From: Paenibacillus_I sp035510375
Lineage (GTDB): Bacteria; Bacillota; Bacilli; Paenibacillales; Paenibacillaceae
Direction: 5' to 3' (one strand)
Assembly (NCBI RefSeq): GCF_035510375.1
Contig: NZ_DATKHG010000067.1
DNA length: 64,000 nucleotides
Position 1 is the stretch's first letter. Every line of letters starts with the position of its first letter. Below the pieces are notes generated by a model. It searched no databases. It was not told the origin of the DNA and worked only from the letters and a program-made list of their open reading frames with translations. The translations under genes were made by a program, and so were the position numbers. Positions 34,186 through 41,963 of this stretch are shown here, piece after piece.

Positions 34186-36540
34186 ATGACCTTGAAGAAG
34201 AAATATTGTCCGCTCGCAGCCAAGCTGTTGTCCGCCGCGTTAGCGATTCCCTTGCTGTTCACGGGGATGTCCGCCGCGGCGGCGGAGGATGCCGTCCGCG
34301 GGCAGAACGCTTCAGGCAAAGGACCGAAGGTGCAGCTGGAATATCTGGACCGGGGATTGGTCGCTGCCGCTGCATCCGAAGGCGTTTTTCTGAGCTGGAG
34401 GCTGAAGGGGGACGAGGTGAACGGCTATTCCGCGACGGGCTTGACCGGCGTCGACTTCAATGTGTACCGCGACGGCAGCAAGATTGCGACGGTGACCGAC
34501 AGTACGAACTTCCTCGATCGGGCAGGCACTGCCGCATCTAGCTATGAGGTGTCGGCGGTGTCCGAAGGCCGGGAAATCGATCGAAGCGCCGCGGTCGCAC
34601 CGTGGGGAAACGGCTACTACGATATGCCGCTCCGTAAACCGGCCGATGGCGTAACGCCCGCAGGCGAGGCCTACACGTACTCAGCGAATGACGCCAGCGT
34701 CGGGGATGTGGACGGCGACGGCCGATACGAGCTTTTCGTAAAATGGGACCCTTCGAACTCGAAGGACGTCTCTCAGGTCGGTTACACCGGCAACACCTAC
34801 ATTGACGCCTATACGCTGGAAGGCGCTTTGCTGTACCGGATTGATCTGGGCGTCAACATCCGGTCGGGCGCGCATTACACCCAGTTCATGGTGTACGACT
34901 TTGACGGCGACGGCAAGGCGGAAATGATGTTCAAAACAGCCCCGGGCACCAAGGTAATCCGGTTCGATCAGACCGGCGGCGTGATGTCGGAAAATTATAT
35001 TACGCTGCTGGAAGACGACATCCGGGCGGGTTACAGCAACGGGGATGATTACCGCATGAGCCGGGATGACTACTATGAGCATTTGGTGACGACGTTCATG
35101 GGCTGGCAGGCGCGTGAGGAGGTTGTGCAGGGCCGGTGGCCGGCGACGATTGAGGAAAGCTTCGGTCTTGAGAAGCGATACGAGTATCCTCTGTCGCGGG
35201 CGGATGCCGAGACTCTGGTGGATTATTTCATGGACACCTACGCGCCGAGCCGCAGCGCCCGGAACAATCTGCGCGCGTTCGAGGGGTTCATTCTGAACGG
35301 CCCTGAATATTTGACCGTATTCGAGGGCGCGACTGGCAAAGAGCTGCAAACGATCCGTTACAAGCCGGGCCGCGAGGACGACGGCCTGATGTGGGGCGAT
35401 TATGCGATGGCGAGAATCGAGCCGGGCAACCGGGTGGACCGCTTCCTGGCAACCGTAGCGTACTTGGACGGGAAGCGGCCCTACGCGGTGTTCGCCCGCG
35501 GCTACTACACAAGGTCGACGCTGGTTTCGTACAGCTGGGACGGCAAGCGGCTGAAGGAGGAATGGTACGTGGACAGCGGCTGGGTCCCGATGAGCAACCC
35601 GCTCAACGACAGTCCGCACGGCCGCGACGGCACCGATCCCGAGTTCGGCACGTTGACGACCCAGGGCATCCATTCGATCAGCTCGGCGGATGTGGACGGC
35701 GACGGCAAACAGGAAATCGTCTACGGCGCCGCCACGATCGATCACGACGGTTCTTTATTGTACAGCTCGATGGATGTCATGCCGCCTCAGAGCGCGGCGC
35801 CGGGTACGACGGCGAGACTCGGCCATGGGGATGCGATGCATGTGACGGATATCGATCCGAACCGGCCAGGGCTTGAGATTTTTTCGGTGCACGAAGGCGC
35901 CGCTTGGGCTCCGTACGGCTACGCCATGCGGGATGCCGCAACCGGGCAGGTCATTTTCGGCGGCTATACCGGCAGAGATACCGGACGCGGCATGATCGGC
36001 GACATTGATCCGGCGCAGCCGGGCATGGAGTCGTGGGCGGGCATTCCGCTGGCGCCGGCGGGCGCCTTGTGGAATGCGCAGGGCCGGCAGATCGGCAGCA
36101 AGGCGCCCGGCACGAACATGAGCATCAAGTGGGCGGCCGACATGACGACGCAGATCGTGAACGGCGCCCTGAACGTTACGCCTGCCATCGACGATTGGAA
36201 CCGGGGGCGGCTGCTGACGGCTGACGGTACGCTCACCAATAACGGCACGAAGGGCAATCCGAGCCTGGTGGCCGACATTGTCGGCGACTGGAGAGAGGAG
36301 CTTGTCGTTCGTACGGCGGACAGCTCGGCCCTGCGGATCTATCTCAGCACCGAGGTGACGAACCGCAAGCTGTACACCCTCATGCACGATGTTCAATATC
36401 GGGCGGAGGTCGCGCGTCAGAACACGGTGTACAACCAGCCGTCGTACACGAGCTTCTATCTGGCGTCCGACATCGATTGGGCGAACGTGCCGATTCCGAA
36501 CATGAAGACGCCGGGCAAGGGCGACAAGCGGCGGGACTAG
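34186..36540 (+). CDS. Secreted rhamnogalacturonan lyase, PL11 (YesW-like)
   Basis: Polysaccharide lyase family 11 enzyme of 784 aa that cleaves the rhamnogalacturonan-I backbone of pectin by beta-elimination. A signal peptide spans about residues 1-33 (ends SAAAAED), making it the secreted endo-type form. An N-terminal FN3-like domain is followed by an eight-bladed propeller studded with calcium-binding DxDGDG loops: GDVDGDGRYELF, YDFDGDGKAEMM and SADVDGDGKQEIVYG. Further conserved blocks are SNPLNDSPHGRDG and VADIVGDWREELVVR. ATG 34186 follows GGGAGGGAAAAG. It stands alone, ending at a bidirectional terminator; products would be imported by systems such as those nearby. Confidence 0.93.
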   Translation: MTLKKKYCPLAAKLLSAALAIPLLFTGMSAAAAEDAVRGQNASGKGPKVQLEYLDRGLVAAAASEGVFLSWRLKGDEVNGYSATGLTGVDFNVYRDGSKIATVTDSTNFLDRAGTAASSYEVSAVSEGREIDRSAAVAPWGNGYYDMPLRKPADGVTPAGEAYTYSANDASVGDVDGDGRYELFVKWDPSNSKDVSQVGYTGNTYIDAYTLEGALLYRIDLGVNIRSGAHYTQFMVYDFDGDGKAEMMFKTAPGTKVIRFDQTGGVMSENYITLLEDDIRAGYSNGDDYRMSRDDYYEHLVTTFMGWQAREEVVQGRWPATIEESFGLEKRYEYPLSRADAETLVDYFMDTYAPSRSARNNLRAFEGFILNGPEYLTVFEGATGKELQTIRYKPGREDDGLMWGDYAMARIEPGNRVDRFLATVAYLDGKRPYAVFARGYYTRSTLVSYSWDGKRLKEEWYVDSGWVPMSNPLNDSPHGRDGTDPEFGTLTTQGIHSISSADVDGDGKQEIVYGAATIDHDGSLLYSSMDVMPPQSAAPGTTARLGHGDAMHVTDIDPNRPGLEIFSVHEGAAWAPYGYAMRDAATGQVIFGGYTGRDTGRGMIGDIDPAQPGMESWAGIPLAPAGALWNAQGRQIGSKAPGTNMSIKWAADMTTQIVNGALNVTPAIDDWNRGRLLTADGTLTNNGTKGNPSLVADIVGDWREELVVRTADSSALRIYLSTEVTNRKLYTLMHDVQYRAEVARQNTVYNQPSYTSFYLASDIDWANVPIPNMKTPGKGDKRRD

Positions 36541-36557
36541 TCGGCAGCATGAATAAA

Positions 36558-36600
36558 AAAGCGGCTCAACAAAGGGACTTTGTTGAGCCGCTTTCCTTTT
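36558..36600. terminator. Bidirectional terminator between lyase and CAP-protein genes
   Basis: AAAGCGGCTCAACAAAG pairs perfectly with CTTTGTTGAGCCGCTTT around a GGA loop (36558-36594). A-rich sequence lies on one side and T-rich on the other, so it serves both convergent genes. Confidence 0.92.
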
Positions 36601-37100
36601 TACCCTGTAAAATGTTGCACCCATTCGCCGTTGAAATAGCCCATGCCGATCGTAGTGAAATTCTTGTTCATGATGTTGGCCCGATGACCGGGGCTGTTCA
36701 TCCAGGCCTTCATGACGTCTTCCGGCGTCTTATAGCCGCTGGCGATATTTTCACCTGCATACCTGAACGTTACGCCGAATGCTTTCATCATGTCGAACGG
36801 AGAGCCGTAGACCGGCGAGTTGTGGTCGAAGTAATCTTTCTTGTACATATCGATCGCCTTGGCTTTCGCCACAGCGGACAGTTTGGTGGACAAGGTTAAC
36901 GGCTTCAAGCCTGCTTTGGCGCGTTGCTTGTTTACGAGACTGACTACTTGCCTGGAGAATGTGTAACTGGATTGCGCGGACTGGGTAACCGACGGCGCGG
37001 ACACGGATACCGGCAAAGCTTCAGCCACGCCTGCTTGTCCTGCCGTAATGCCTGCCGCCAACGTTACGGACATCAGAACAGCTGCCAACATTTTTTTCAA
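36600..37100 (-). CDS. Secreted CAP (SCP/PR-1) domain protein
   Basis: Exported protein of 166 aa. A signal peptide occupies about residues 1-30 (LAAVLMSVTLAAGITAG). The CAP domain carries conserved AKAIDMYKKDYFDHNSPVYG, AGENIASGYKTPEDVMKAWM and NSPGHRANIMNKNFTTIGMG, the usual CAP signatures (as in YkwD of Bacillus). The biochemical role of bacterial CAP proteins is not settled. I chose TTG 37100 because AGGAGG lies six bases upstream and the signal peptide starts there. Its stop is inside the bidirectional terminator region. Confidence 0.88.
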   Translation of the reverse strand: MKKMLAAVLMSVTLAAGITAGQAGVAEALPVSVSAPSVTQSAQSSYTFSRQVVSLVNKQRAKAGLKPLTLSTKLSAVAKAKAIDMYKKDYFDHNSPVYGSPFDMMKAFGVTFRYAGENIASGYKTPEDVMKAWMNSPGHRANIMNKNFTTIGMGYFNGEWVQHFTG

Positions 37101-37275
37101 TATAATCCTCCTAACCGTTGTTCGCAACCCGCAGGGCCGCGTTGCCTGACCCTTTGTATTATAGCCGTTTGCGGCCGCGGCAGATGGATTATGAGGAAAT
37201 CATCATTTAATCTTAATGTTGACGCGCGTCAAATCGAGGCGGATCGGGTAATAGTATGGGTATTGCGTCGATAAA

Positions 37276-38136
37276 CTAAGCGGAAGGCGTCTTGTGCGTG
37301 CCGGCGGCGGTTTGCCGGTCGAGCCAGCCGAGCAGATCGGCGAAAAAGGTTTCCCGTCCGAGGTCGTCGAACGGCCGGTGCCTGACGTCTTCGTAGGCGA
37401 TCCGCTGTTTGTCCGGCGAGCCGACGCTGTCGAAGAACCGGTGCAGTTCGGCCGGCGGCGTGATCTCGTCAGCAAGTCCGTACTGGAGCAGGAGCGGCAG
37501 CCGGATGGAGGAGGCCGACTTCGTGAGCATCGGCAAAGTCCGAAGCAGCCCGCGGCCCAAGCCCGGCGTGACGGTATTGTGCCGCAGCGGGTCGGCCTGC
37601 AGCTTGGCGAGCATGTCGGGATCCCGCGTCAACTGCCGGAGATCGCCGGTTTTCTCGACGGTGTAGTCGGGCTTGAACCGCCCCATCGCGAGCACAAGCA
37701 GCTTGTCCAGGGGAGTCGCCTCGTACGAAATGGCGGGCGCGATCGCCGCAAGCCCGGCGACGCCTGCCCCGTGGCGGACAACATAGTCGAGGCTGATCAC
37801 GCCGCCCAGGCTGTGCGCCATGAGATAGAGCGGCAATGACGGCTGCTCAGCGTCGATACGTGTCCGGAGCGCATGCAGGTCTTCGCGATATTCATCCCAT
37901 GAACGGATGAATCCCCGTGTTCCCGGGCTTCTGCCGTGGCCGCGCAGATCGGGAGCATACACGGTGCAGCCGTTGTCGGTGAGCCGTGTGATCAGGCCGT
38001 AAAGCCCTCCGCTGTGGTCGCCATGTCCGTGCACGAGCAGAACGGCCGCTTTGGGCACGCGGTCGGCCGGTGTTGCGGCGCGGTAAAAAAGCTCCGTTCC
38101 GCCTGCGCCCCGGAACGTTCCTTCATTTTCCCGCAA
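37276..38136 (-). CDS. Alpha/beta hydrolase, monoacylglycerol-lipase-like
   Basis: Cytoplasmic serine hydrolase of 286 aa. The oxyanion region is LVHGHGDHSGGLY and the nucleophile elbow is MAHSLGG (Ser near residue 108). The acid is probably the Asp in GLADEITPP, and the base the His in VRHRPFDD. The PDLRGHGRSPG motif is typical for lysophospholipase/monoacylglycerol lipase relatives. The TTG start at 38136 follows AGAGGGGG. The gene is single, divergent from speD; the 259-base gap between them holds no clear gene, only a short basic minus frame (38176-38266) without a ribosome site. Confidence 0.85.
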   Translation of the reverse strand: MRENEGTFRGAGGTELFYRAATPADRVPKAAVLLVHGHGDHSGGLYGLITRLTDNGCTVYAPDLRGHGRSPGTRGFIRSWDEYREDLHALRTRIDAEQPSLPLYLMAHSLGGVISLDYVVRHGAGVAGLAAIAPAISYEATPLDKLLVLAMGRFKPDYTVEKTGDLRQLTRDPDMLAKLQADPLRHNTVTPGLGRGLLRTLPMLTKSASSIRLPLLLQYGLADEITPPAELHRFFDSVGSPDKQRIAYEDVRHRPFDDLGRETFFADLLGWLDRQTAAGTHKTPSA

Positions 38137-38395
38137 GCTGAATCCCCCTCTCAGTTGATCGCCATATAATGGTTATTATACCGCTTGCTTGCGCGATTGG
38201 GGAGTAGCTTTCGGTTTTTTTCGGCTGACGAGGCCGATGCTGACGCCGGTCATCGCCATGCCGGTCGGCAGGTTGGGCGCGAACGGCTCGTGCTGCGCCG
38301 CTTGTCCCGGTTTAGCAAATGCATTTTCTTGCCCGGAAGGCTTTAATCCGTGTTGAATATGGGTATAAAAAGGAGTATGAAAGGGGGGAACTCCC

Positions 38396-39223
38396 ATGCC
38401 TTTGACTCCTCAACAATTGATAACGCTGCATGGCTTTAATAATCTGACCAAATCGCTCAGCTTTAATATGTACGATATTTGCTACACCCGGACGAAGGCG
38501 GAGCGCGAGGCCTACATCGAATACATCGACGAGCAGTACAACTCCGACCGGCTGACGAAAATTTTGCGGGCGGTATCCGATATTATCGGCGCCCATGTGC
38601 TCAATGTGGCGAAGCAGGACTATGTGCCGCAGGGCGCGAGCGTGACGATGCTGGTGTCCGAGGGGCCGGTGGTTGAGGTGCCGACGCAGTCTTACGAGCA
38701 GTCGCCAGGGCCGCTTCCCGAGACGGTCGTCATGCAGCTCGATAAAAGCCACATTACGGTGCACACCTACCCCGAATATCATCCGGACGAGGGGATCAGC
38801 ACGTTTCGCGCCGACATCGACGTGTCGACCTGCGGAGAGATTTCACCGTTGAAAGCGTTGAACTATTTGATCCACTCGTTCGATACGGACATGATGACGA
38901 TCGACTACCGGGTGCGCGGCTTCACGCGGGATATCAGCGGACATAAGCTTTTTATCGACCATGACATCAACTCGATCCAGAACTACATTCCGGAGAACGT
39001 GAAAAGCATGTACGACATGATCGACGTGAACGTGTATCAGGAAAATATTTTTCATACGAAGTGCAAGCTGCGGGAGTTCGACCTCAACAACTATCTGTTC
39101 GGATACACCAAGGAGAAGCTCAGTCCCCAGGAGCAGAAGCAAATCGCCCGGCGGCTGCAGACCGAGATGGACGAGATCTTCTACGGCAAAAACATGAGCC
39201 GCGTGGAGAACGAGGGTGAGTGA
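38396..39223 (+). CDS. speD: S-adenosylmethionine decarboxylase proenzyme, enterobacterial-type
   Basis: Supplies decarboxylated SAM, the aminopropyl donor for spermidine. The protein (275 aa) resembles the ~264-residue Escherichia coli SpeD rather than the short ~125-residue Bacillus form. The self-cleavage site that creates the pyruvoyl group is in LDKSHITVHTYPE (cut before Ser, near residue 118). Further conserved blocks are FNMYDICYTR and FTRDISGHKLFIDHDINSIQ. ATG 38396 follows GAAAGGGGGG. A spermidine synthase gene is not next to it. A short hairpin downstream likely ends its transcript. Confidence 0.93.
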   Translation: MPLTPQQLITLHGFNNLTKSLSFNMYDICYTRTKAEREAYIEYIDEQYNSDRLTKILRAVSDIIGAHVLNVAKQDYVPQGASVTMLVSEGPVVEVPTQSYEQSPGPLPETVVMQLDKSHITVHTYPEYHPDEGISTFRADIDVSTCGEISPLKALNYLIHSFDTDMMTIDYRVRGFTRDISGHKLFIDHDINSIQNYIPENVKSMYDMIDVNVYQENIFHTKCKLREFDLNNYLFGYTKEKLSPQEQKQIARRLQTEMDEIFYGKNMSRVENEGE

Positions 39224-39265
39224 GCGTGCGGGTAAGCAGGGAAGTGAGATGAAAACTGGAGAGCG

Positions 39266-39296
39266 GCCTCATCGCATGACGGCGGGTGAGGCTTTT
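39266..39296 (+). terminator. Probable terminator after speD
   Basis: GCCTCATCGC pairs imperfectly with GGCGGGTGAGGC (39266-39292), followed by TTTT. It separates speD from the HPr-kinase homologue. Confidence 0.55.
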
Positions 39297-39481
39297 GCGC
39301 GTTTGGCGCGCGCAGGGCCGGCGTGGCGGGAGATGAGGTTGGCCGGTGAGTGAGGTTGCTTGCTTGTGCTTCTTTTGTCACTTTTGCGGCCGAACGGAAA
39401 CAGGAGCCGACCCGGCGTTGTCGAATATTATTGAGGTTGGCAATGCGGTGACTTTAGTAAACATAAAGCAGGTGACGCGAA

Positions 39482-40408
39482 ATGAAAACGATTACGGTTC
39501 AGCTGCTGGTGCAGCGCTTCAAGCTGGAGGTGCTGGCAGGCGAAGGGAAACTCGACCGAACGATCTCGCAATCGCGAGTGCACCGGCCGGGGCTCGAGTT
39601 CGTCGGCTATTTCGAGTTTTTCCCGATGGAGCGCGTCCAGGTGATGGGGCGCAAGGAAATTACCTATTTACATAAGCAAACGGAAGAGGAGCGCAAGCTC
39701 CACATCGGCAACATCGTCAGGTACAGGCCGCCTTGCTTCATCGTGACGTACGGCCAGGGCGAAGGGCTGAAATACCTGACGCAATACTGCGAGGAAGAGG
39801 GGATCCCGCTGCTCCGGACGGCGGAGTCCACGACCGAATTCATAACGAAGCTGGACGGCTTCCTGGTGAAATCGCTGGCTCCGGAAATATCGGTGCACGG
39901 CGTATGCATGAACGTGTCGGGCATCGGCATCCTTCTCCGCGGACAGTCCGGCATCGGCAAAAGCGAAACCGCGCACACGCTGATCCGCCGCGGCCACCGC
40001 CTCGTGGCGGACGACATCGTGACGCTGAAGCGGATCAGTCCGCAGACGCTGCTCGGCACGCACAATGAAACGACGAAGGAGTTTCTGGCGCTGCGCAGCA
40101 TCGGATTGGTTAATGTGGTAAGACTTTATGGGCGTAAAGCTTTTCAGGATGAGACGAGAATCGTGCTGGATATCGAGCTTGCCCGTTGGCGGGAGAATGA
40201 GCTTAACAACGATTTGGAGCTCCAGCCGGGGGATACCGACTACCTCGGCGTCAAGGTTCCGCACATCGAAATTCAGCTGCAGCCGGGCCGCGACGTGGCC
40301 GGTCTGATCGAGGCCGCGGCCAACAACTGGTATTTGCGCCAGCAAGGCTACAGCGCCGCTGAGGAATTTATCAAGCGAATCGAGGAGCAGATGGAAGAGA
40401 ACGGGTAG
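39482..40408 (+). CDS. Divergent HPr kinase/phosphorylase homologue
   Basis: Protein of 308 aa with both HPrK domains. The N-terminal domain has SRVHRPGLEFVGYFEFFPMERVQ. The C-terminal kinase domain has the Walker A GQSGIGKSET and HRLVADDIVTL. In Bacillota HPrK phosphorylates HPr at Ser46 and thereby drives CcpA-dependent catabolite repression. The region of the usual signature RGLGIINVMTLFGAGAVR reads RSIGLVNVVRLYGRKAFQ here, and the neighbouring lgt/hisI-type genes of the standard locus are absent. I read it as a second, diverged copy that may not work on HPr itself. A promoter-like TTGAGG/17/TTAGTA lies at 39431-39459. Confidence 0.8.
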   Translation: MKTITVQLLVQRFKLEVLAGEGKLDRTISQSRVHRPGLEFVGYFEFFPMERVQVMGRKEITYLHKQTEEERKLHIGNIVRYRPPCFIVTYGQGEGLKYLTQYCEEEGIPLLRTAESTTEFITKLDGFLVKSLAPEISVHGVCMNVSGIGILLRGQSGIGKSETAHTLIRRGHRLVADDIVTLKRISPQTLLGTHNETTKEFLALRSIGLVNVVRLYGRKAFQDETRIVLDIELARWRENELNNDLELQPGDTDYLGVKVPHIEIQLQPGRDVAGLIEAAANNWYLRQQGYSAAEEFIKRIEEQMEENG

Positions 40409-40457
40409 GGGAGTCCGTAAAGGATTCGAGTGGCTGATGGGGTTGAAGGGCATGGTT

Positions 40458-40548
40458 ATGTCATGATAAAATCGGTTTATCAAATACGGTTGTGAAGCAC
40501 ACACCGCTATCTTGAGCGCATGATGCGTTCGGGGGAGCGGTGTTTTTA
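40458..40548 (+). repeat. 91-bp direct repeat, copy 1 (contains a terminator hairpin)
   Basis: Identical to 41297-41387 except at two positions. It starts ATGTCATGATAAAATCGG, holds a GATAAA/TTTATC dyad, and ends in an intrinsic-terminator-like hairpin, ACACCGCT (40501-40508) with AGCGGTGT (40536-40543), followed by TTTT. A third relative of the hairpin half lies at 56951-57003. Copy 1 terminates the HPr-kinase gene. Confidence 0.88.
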
Positions 40549-40643
40549 TTTGAAACATTTTACGAGAATCATGCAGTTGCAGCAATTCATGTCCTGCTGT
40601 ATACCGGGCAAAAGGTTTAACATGATTAAATAGAGGTGAAGGA

Positions 40644-41117
40644 GTGCTCTTGCATAACGAATCACGTGAGCTTTATCCGGTTGAATTTGTTAACCTGGAC
40701 CATTCAGATGTTGCGAGCCAAATGTCCGATTGGGATGAGTCCTTTGACTGGACGGTTTATTTTGGACATCGAGGTATTGAAGTCTACAAAATGTGCGTAG
40801 TCGGAAATCCTGACATCCAGGGTGCCTTGGCATTGGAGTACAAGGAAGACCATGTTTGGGTTCACTTGATTGAAAGTGCGCCCCATAATCGGTTTGGCAA
40901 GGTATTTGATTACGTGGGCGAGAACCTGATGGCTTACGCTTGTCTACGCAGCATGGAACTTGGTTGTGATGGATTTATAGCGTTTAACGCGAAAACGAGG
41001 TTGATTCGGTATTATTTGCTTAATATGCGAGCTAAACGCCTGGGAAACGGTGAACGCATGTACATCGACGGGGTTGCCGCAGAGCATTTGGTTCAAGTAT
41101 ACTTAAAGAAGAGGTGA
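40644..41117 (+). CDS. GNAT-like acetyltransferase-type protein
   Basis: Protein of 157 aa resembling small GNAT-fold proteins: a beta-sheet start (WTVYFGHRGIEVYKMCVVG), a central VHLIESAPHN strand, then the acetyl-CoA-loop region FGKVFDYVGENLMAYACLRS, FIAFNAKTRLIRYY and a final strand. The substrate is unknown. GTG 40644 or TTG 40650 are both possible; AGAGGTGAAGGAG precedes them. A 55-codon gene follows after five bases. The two-gene unit lies between two 91-bp repeats and is visibly AT-richer than its surroundings, which suggests acquisition. Relatives exist in toxin-antitoxin-like or phage contexts, but nothing here proves toxicity. Confidence 0.6.
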   Translation: MLLHNESRELYPVEFVNLDHSDVASQMSDWDESFDWTVYFGHRGIEVYKMCVVGNPDIQGALALEYKEDHVWVHLIESAPHNRFGKVFDYVGENLMAYACLRSMELGCDGFIAFNAKTRLIRYYLLNMRAKRLGNGERMYIDGVAAEHLVQVYLKKR

Positions 41118-41122
41118 TGACA

Positions 41123-41290
41123 ATGAGGAAACGGTCAAGCATTGATAATGCCGCTCGACGTTTAACGAATGGTCAATTTGTACGCCAGTCTTCGCCTGGT
41201 AACGATACCTCCGATGTCAGCCAATTCATTCGTCATCATAAAGACGAGTTAATAAAAGCCAGAAAAGATATCGTTAAGGCTCCTCGCTAA
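41123..41290 (+). CDS. Small basic protein paired with the GNAT gene (55 aa)
   Basis: ATG 41123 follows GAAGAGGTGATGAC, overlapping the stop region of the GNAT gene, so the two are probably co-translated. The product starts MRKRSSIDNAARRLTNGQF and ends in a Lys/Arg-rich helix. It is basic and soluble, with no recognised fold. Such a small partner could be an accessory or antitoxin, but that is only a hypothesis. The downstream repeat begins seven bases after the stop. Confidence 0.5.
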   Translation: MRKRSSIDNAARRLTNGQFVRQSSPGNDTSDVSQFIRHHKDELIKARKDIVKAPR

Positions 41291-41296
41291 CAGGCG

Positions 41297-41387
41297 ATGT
41301 CATGATAAAATCGGTTTATCAAATACGGTTGTGAAGCACACACTGCTATCTTGGGCGCATGATGCGTTCGGGGGAGCGGTGTTTTTT
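41297..41387 (+). repeat. 91-bp direct repeat, copy 2 (contains a terminator hairpin)
   Basis: Differs from 40458-40548 at two positions; one lies in the stem but keeps pairing as a G-T wobble (ACACTGCT with AGCGGTGT at 41375-41382). It is followed by seven T and, ten bases later, by the ribosome site of the nuclease-like gene, so this copy acts in that gene's leader. Confidence 0.88.
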
Positions 41388-41412
41388 TATGATCATGGAG
41401 GAGGGATGGCGG

Positions 41413-41952
41413 GTGGGGGATAATGGATTTGCGGAGGCGTATGAAGCATGGTTGAAAAAGCATTATTATTTGCATCCGGAATATGAGGTGATCGATTTCA
41501 AGGGCGGCAGGCGCTTTTTGGATTTTGCGTATATCCGCTATCCGCTGCGACTGTCGATCGACATCGACGATTTCGGCTCGCATGTTACGAATATGTCACG
41601 TTGGGGCTTCTGCGATTCAAACAACCGGCAAAACCATCTGACCAATGATCGGTGGAAAATCATCCGTTTTTCCCTTGATGACGTTAAACACAATCCCCGC
41701 ATGTGCATCCAGACGCTGCAGCAGTTCATGCAGGTATACAGCGCGGAGGCCGGGCGAACGACGAGCATCGACGAGCTGGTGGAAAAGGAAGTGCTCCGCT
41801 TGGCGTTGGCCCTCGAGCGTCCGCTGCGAATGCAAGATATATGTGCGTATTTAACGACATATTTCCCGGGAAATGGTGAAAGCGCTATCATTATGTCATA
41901 TCTTCCCAAGTACAAACGCCCCGTTTTGCAGTATGATAGAGTTCGGGGGTGA
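41413..41952 (+). CDS. Predicted PD-(D/E)XK nuclease paralogue
   Basis: Paralogue of the gene at 17937-18602: both share HPEYE(I/V), F(I/L)DFA, an acidic pair and GSH/QSH (here SIDIDDFGSH, where the usual Glu is Asp), NxxxLxxxxWKxxxFSxDD, and EKEVLRL before a winged-helix segment. This copy is shorter (179 aa) and its C-terminal wing is reduced. GTG 41413 is chosen because AGGAGG lies eight bases upstream and the protein then aligns with the paralogue's FEEAHHRF start. Its end overlaps the start region of the AraC regulator. A cre-like site lies inside its last codons. Confidence 0.55.
   Translation: MGDNGFAEAYEAWLKKHYYLHPEYEVIDFKGGRRFLDFAYIRYPLRLSIDIDDFGSHVTNMSRWGFCDSNNRQNHLTNDRWKIIRFSLDDVKHNPRMCIQTLQQFMQVYSAEAGRTTSIDELVEKEVLRLALALERPLRMQDICAYLTTYFPGNGESAIIMSYLPKYKRPVLQYDRVRG
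41877..41890 (+). promoter_or_regulatory. Perfect catabolite-responsive element (cre)-like site
   Basis: TGAAAGCGCTATCA fits the CcpA-binding consensus TGWAANCGNTNWCA at every defined position. It lies in the 3' end of the nuclease-like gene, 74 bases before the start of the AraC regulator, a suitable place to repress the downstream glycoside locus in rich sugar. Binding is not shown. Confidence 0.6.
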
Positions 41953-41963
41953 GGCATCGCGCC

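Noticed and set aside
38176..38397. Minus-strand ORF between the hydrolase and speD
   Set aside because: It would start over the speD ribosome site and has no ribosome site of its own; only the last ~27 residues look protein-like.
40644..41290. Calling the GNAT/small-protein pair a proven toxin-antitoxin system
   Set aside because: Gene order and folds are suggestive only; no known toxin motif or antitoxin DNA-binding domain is visible.
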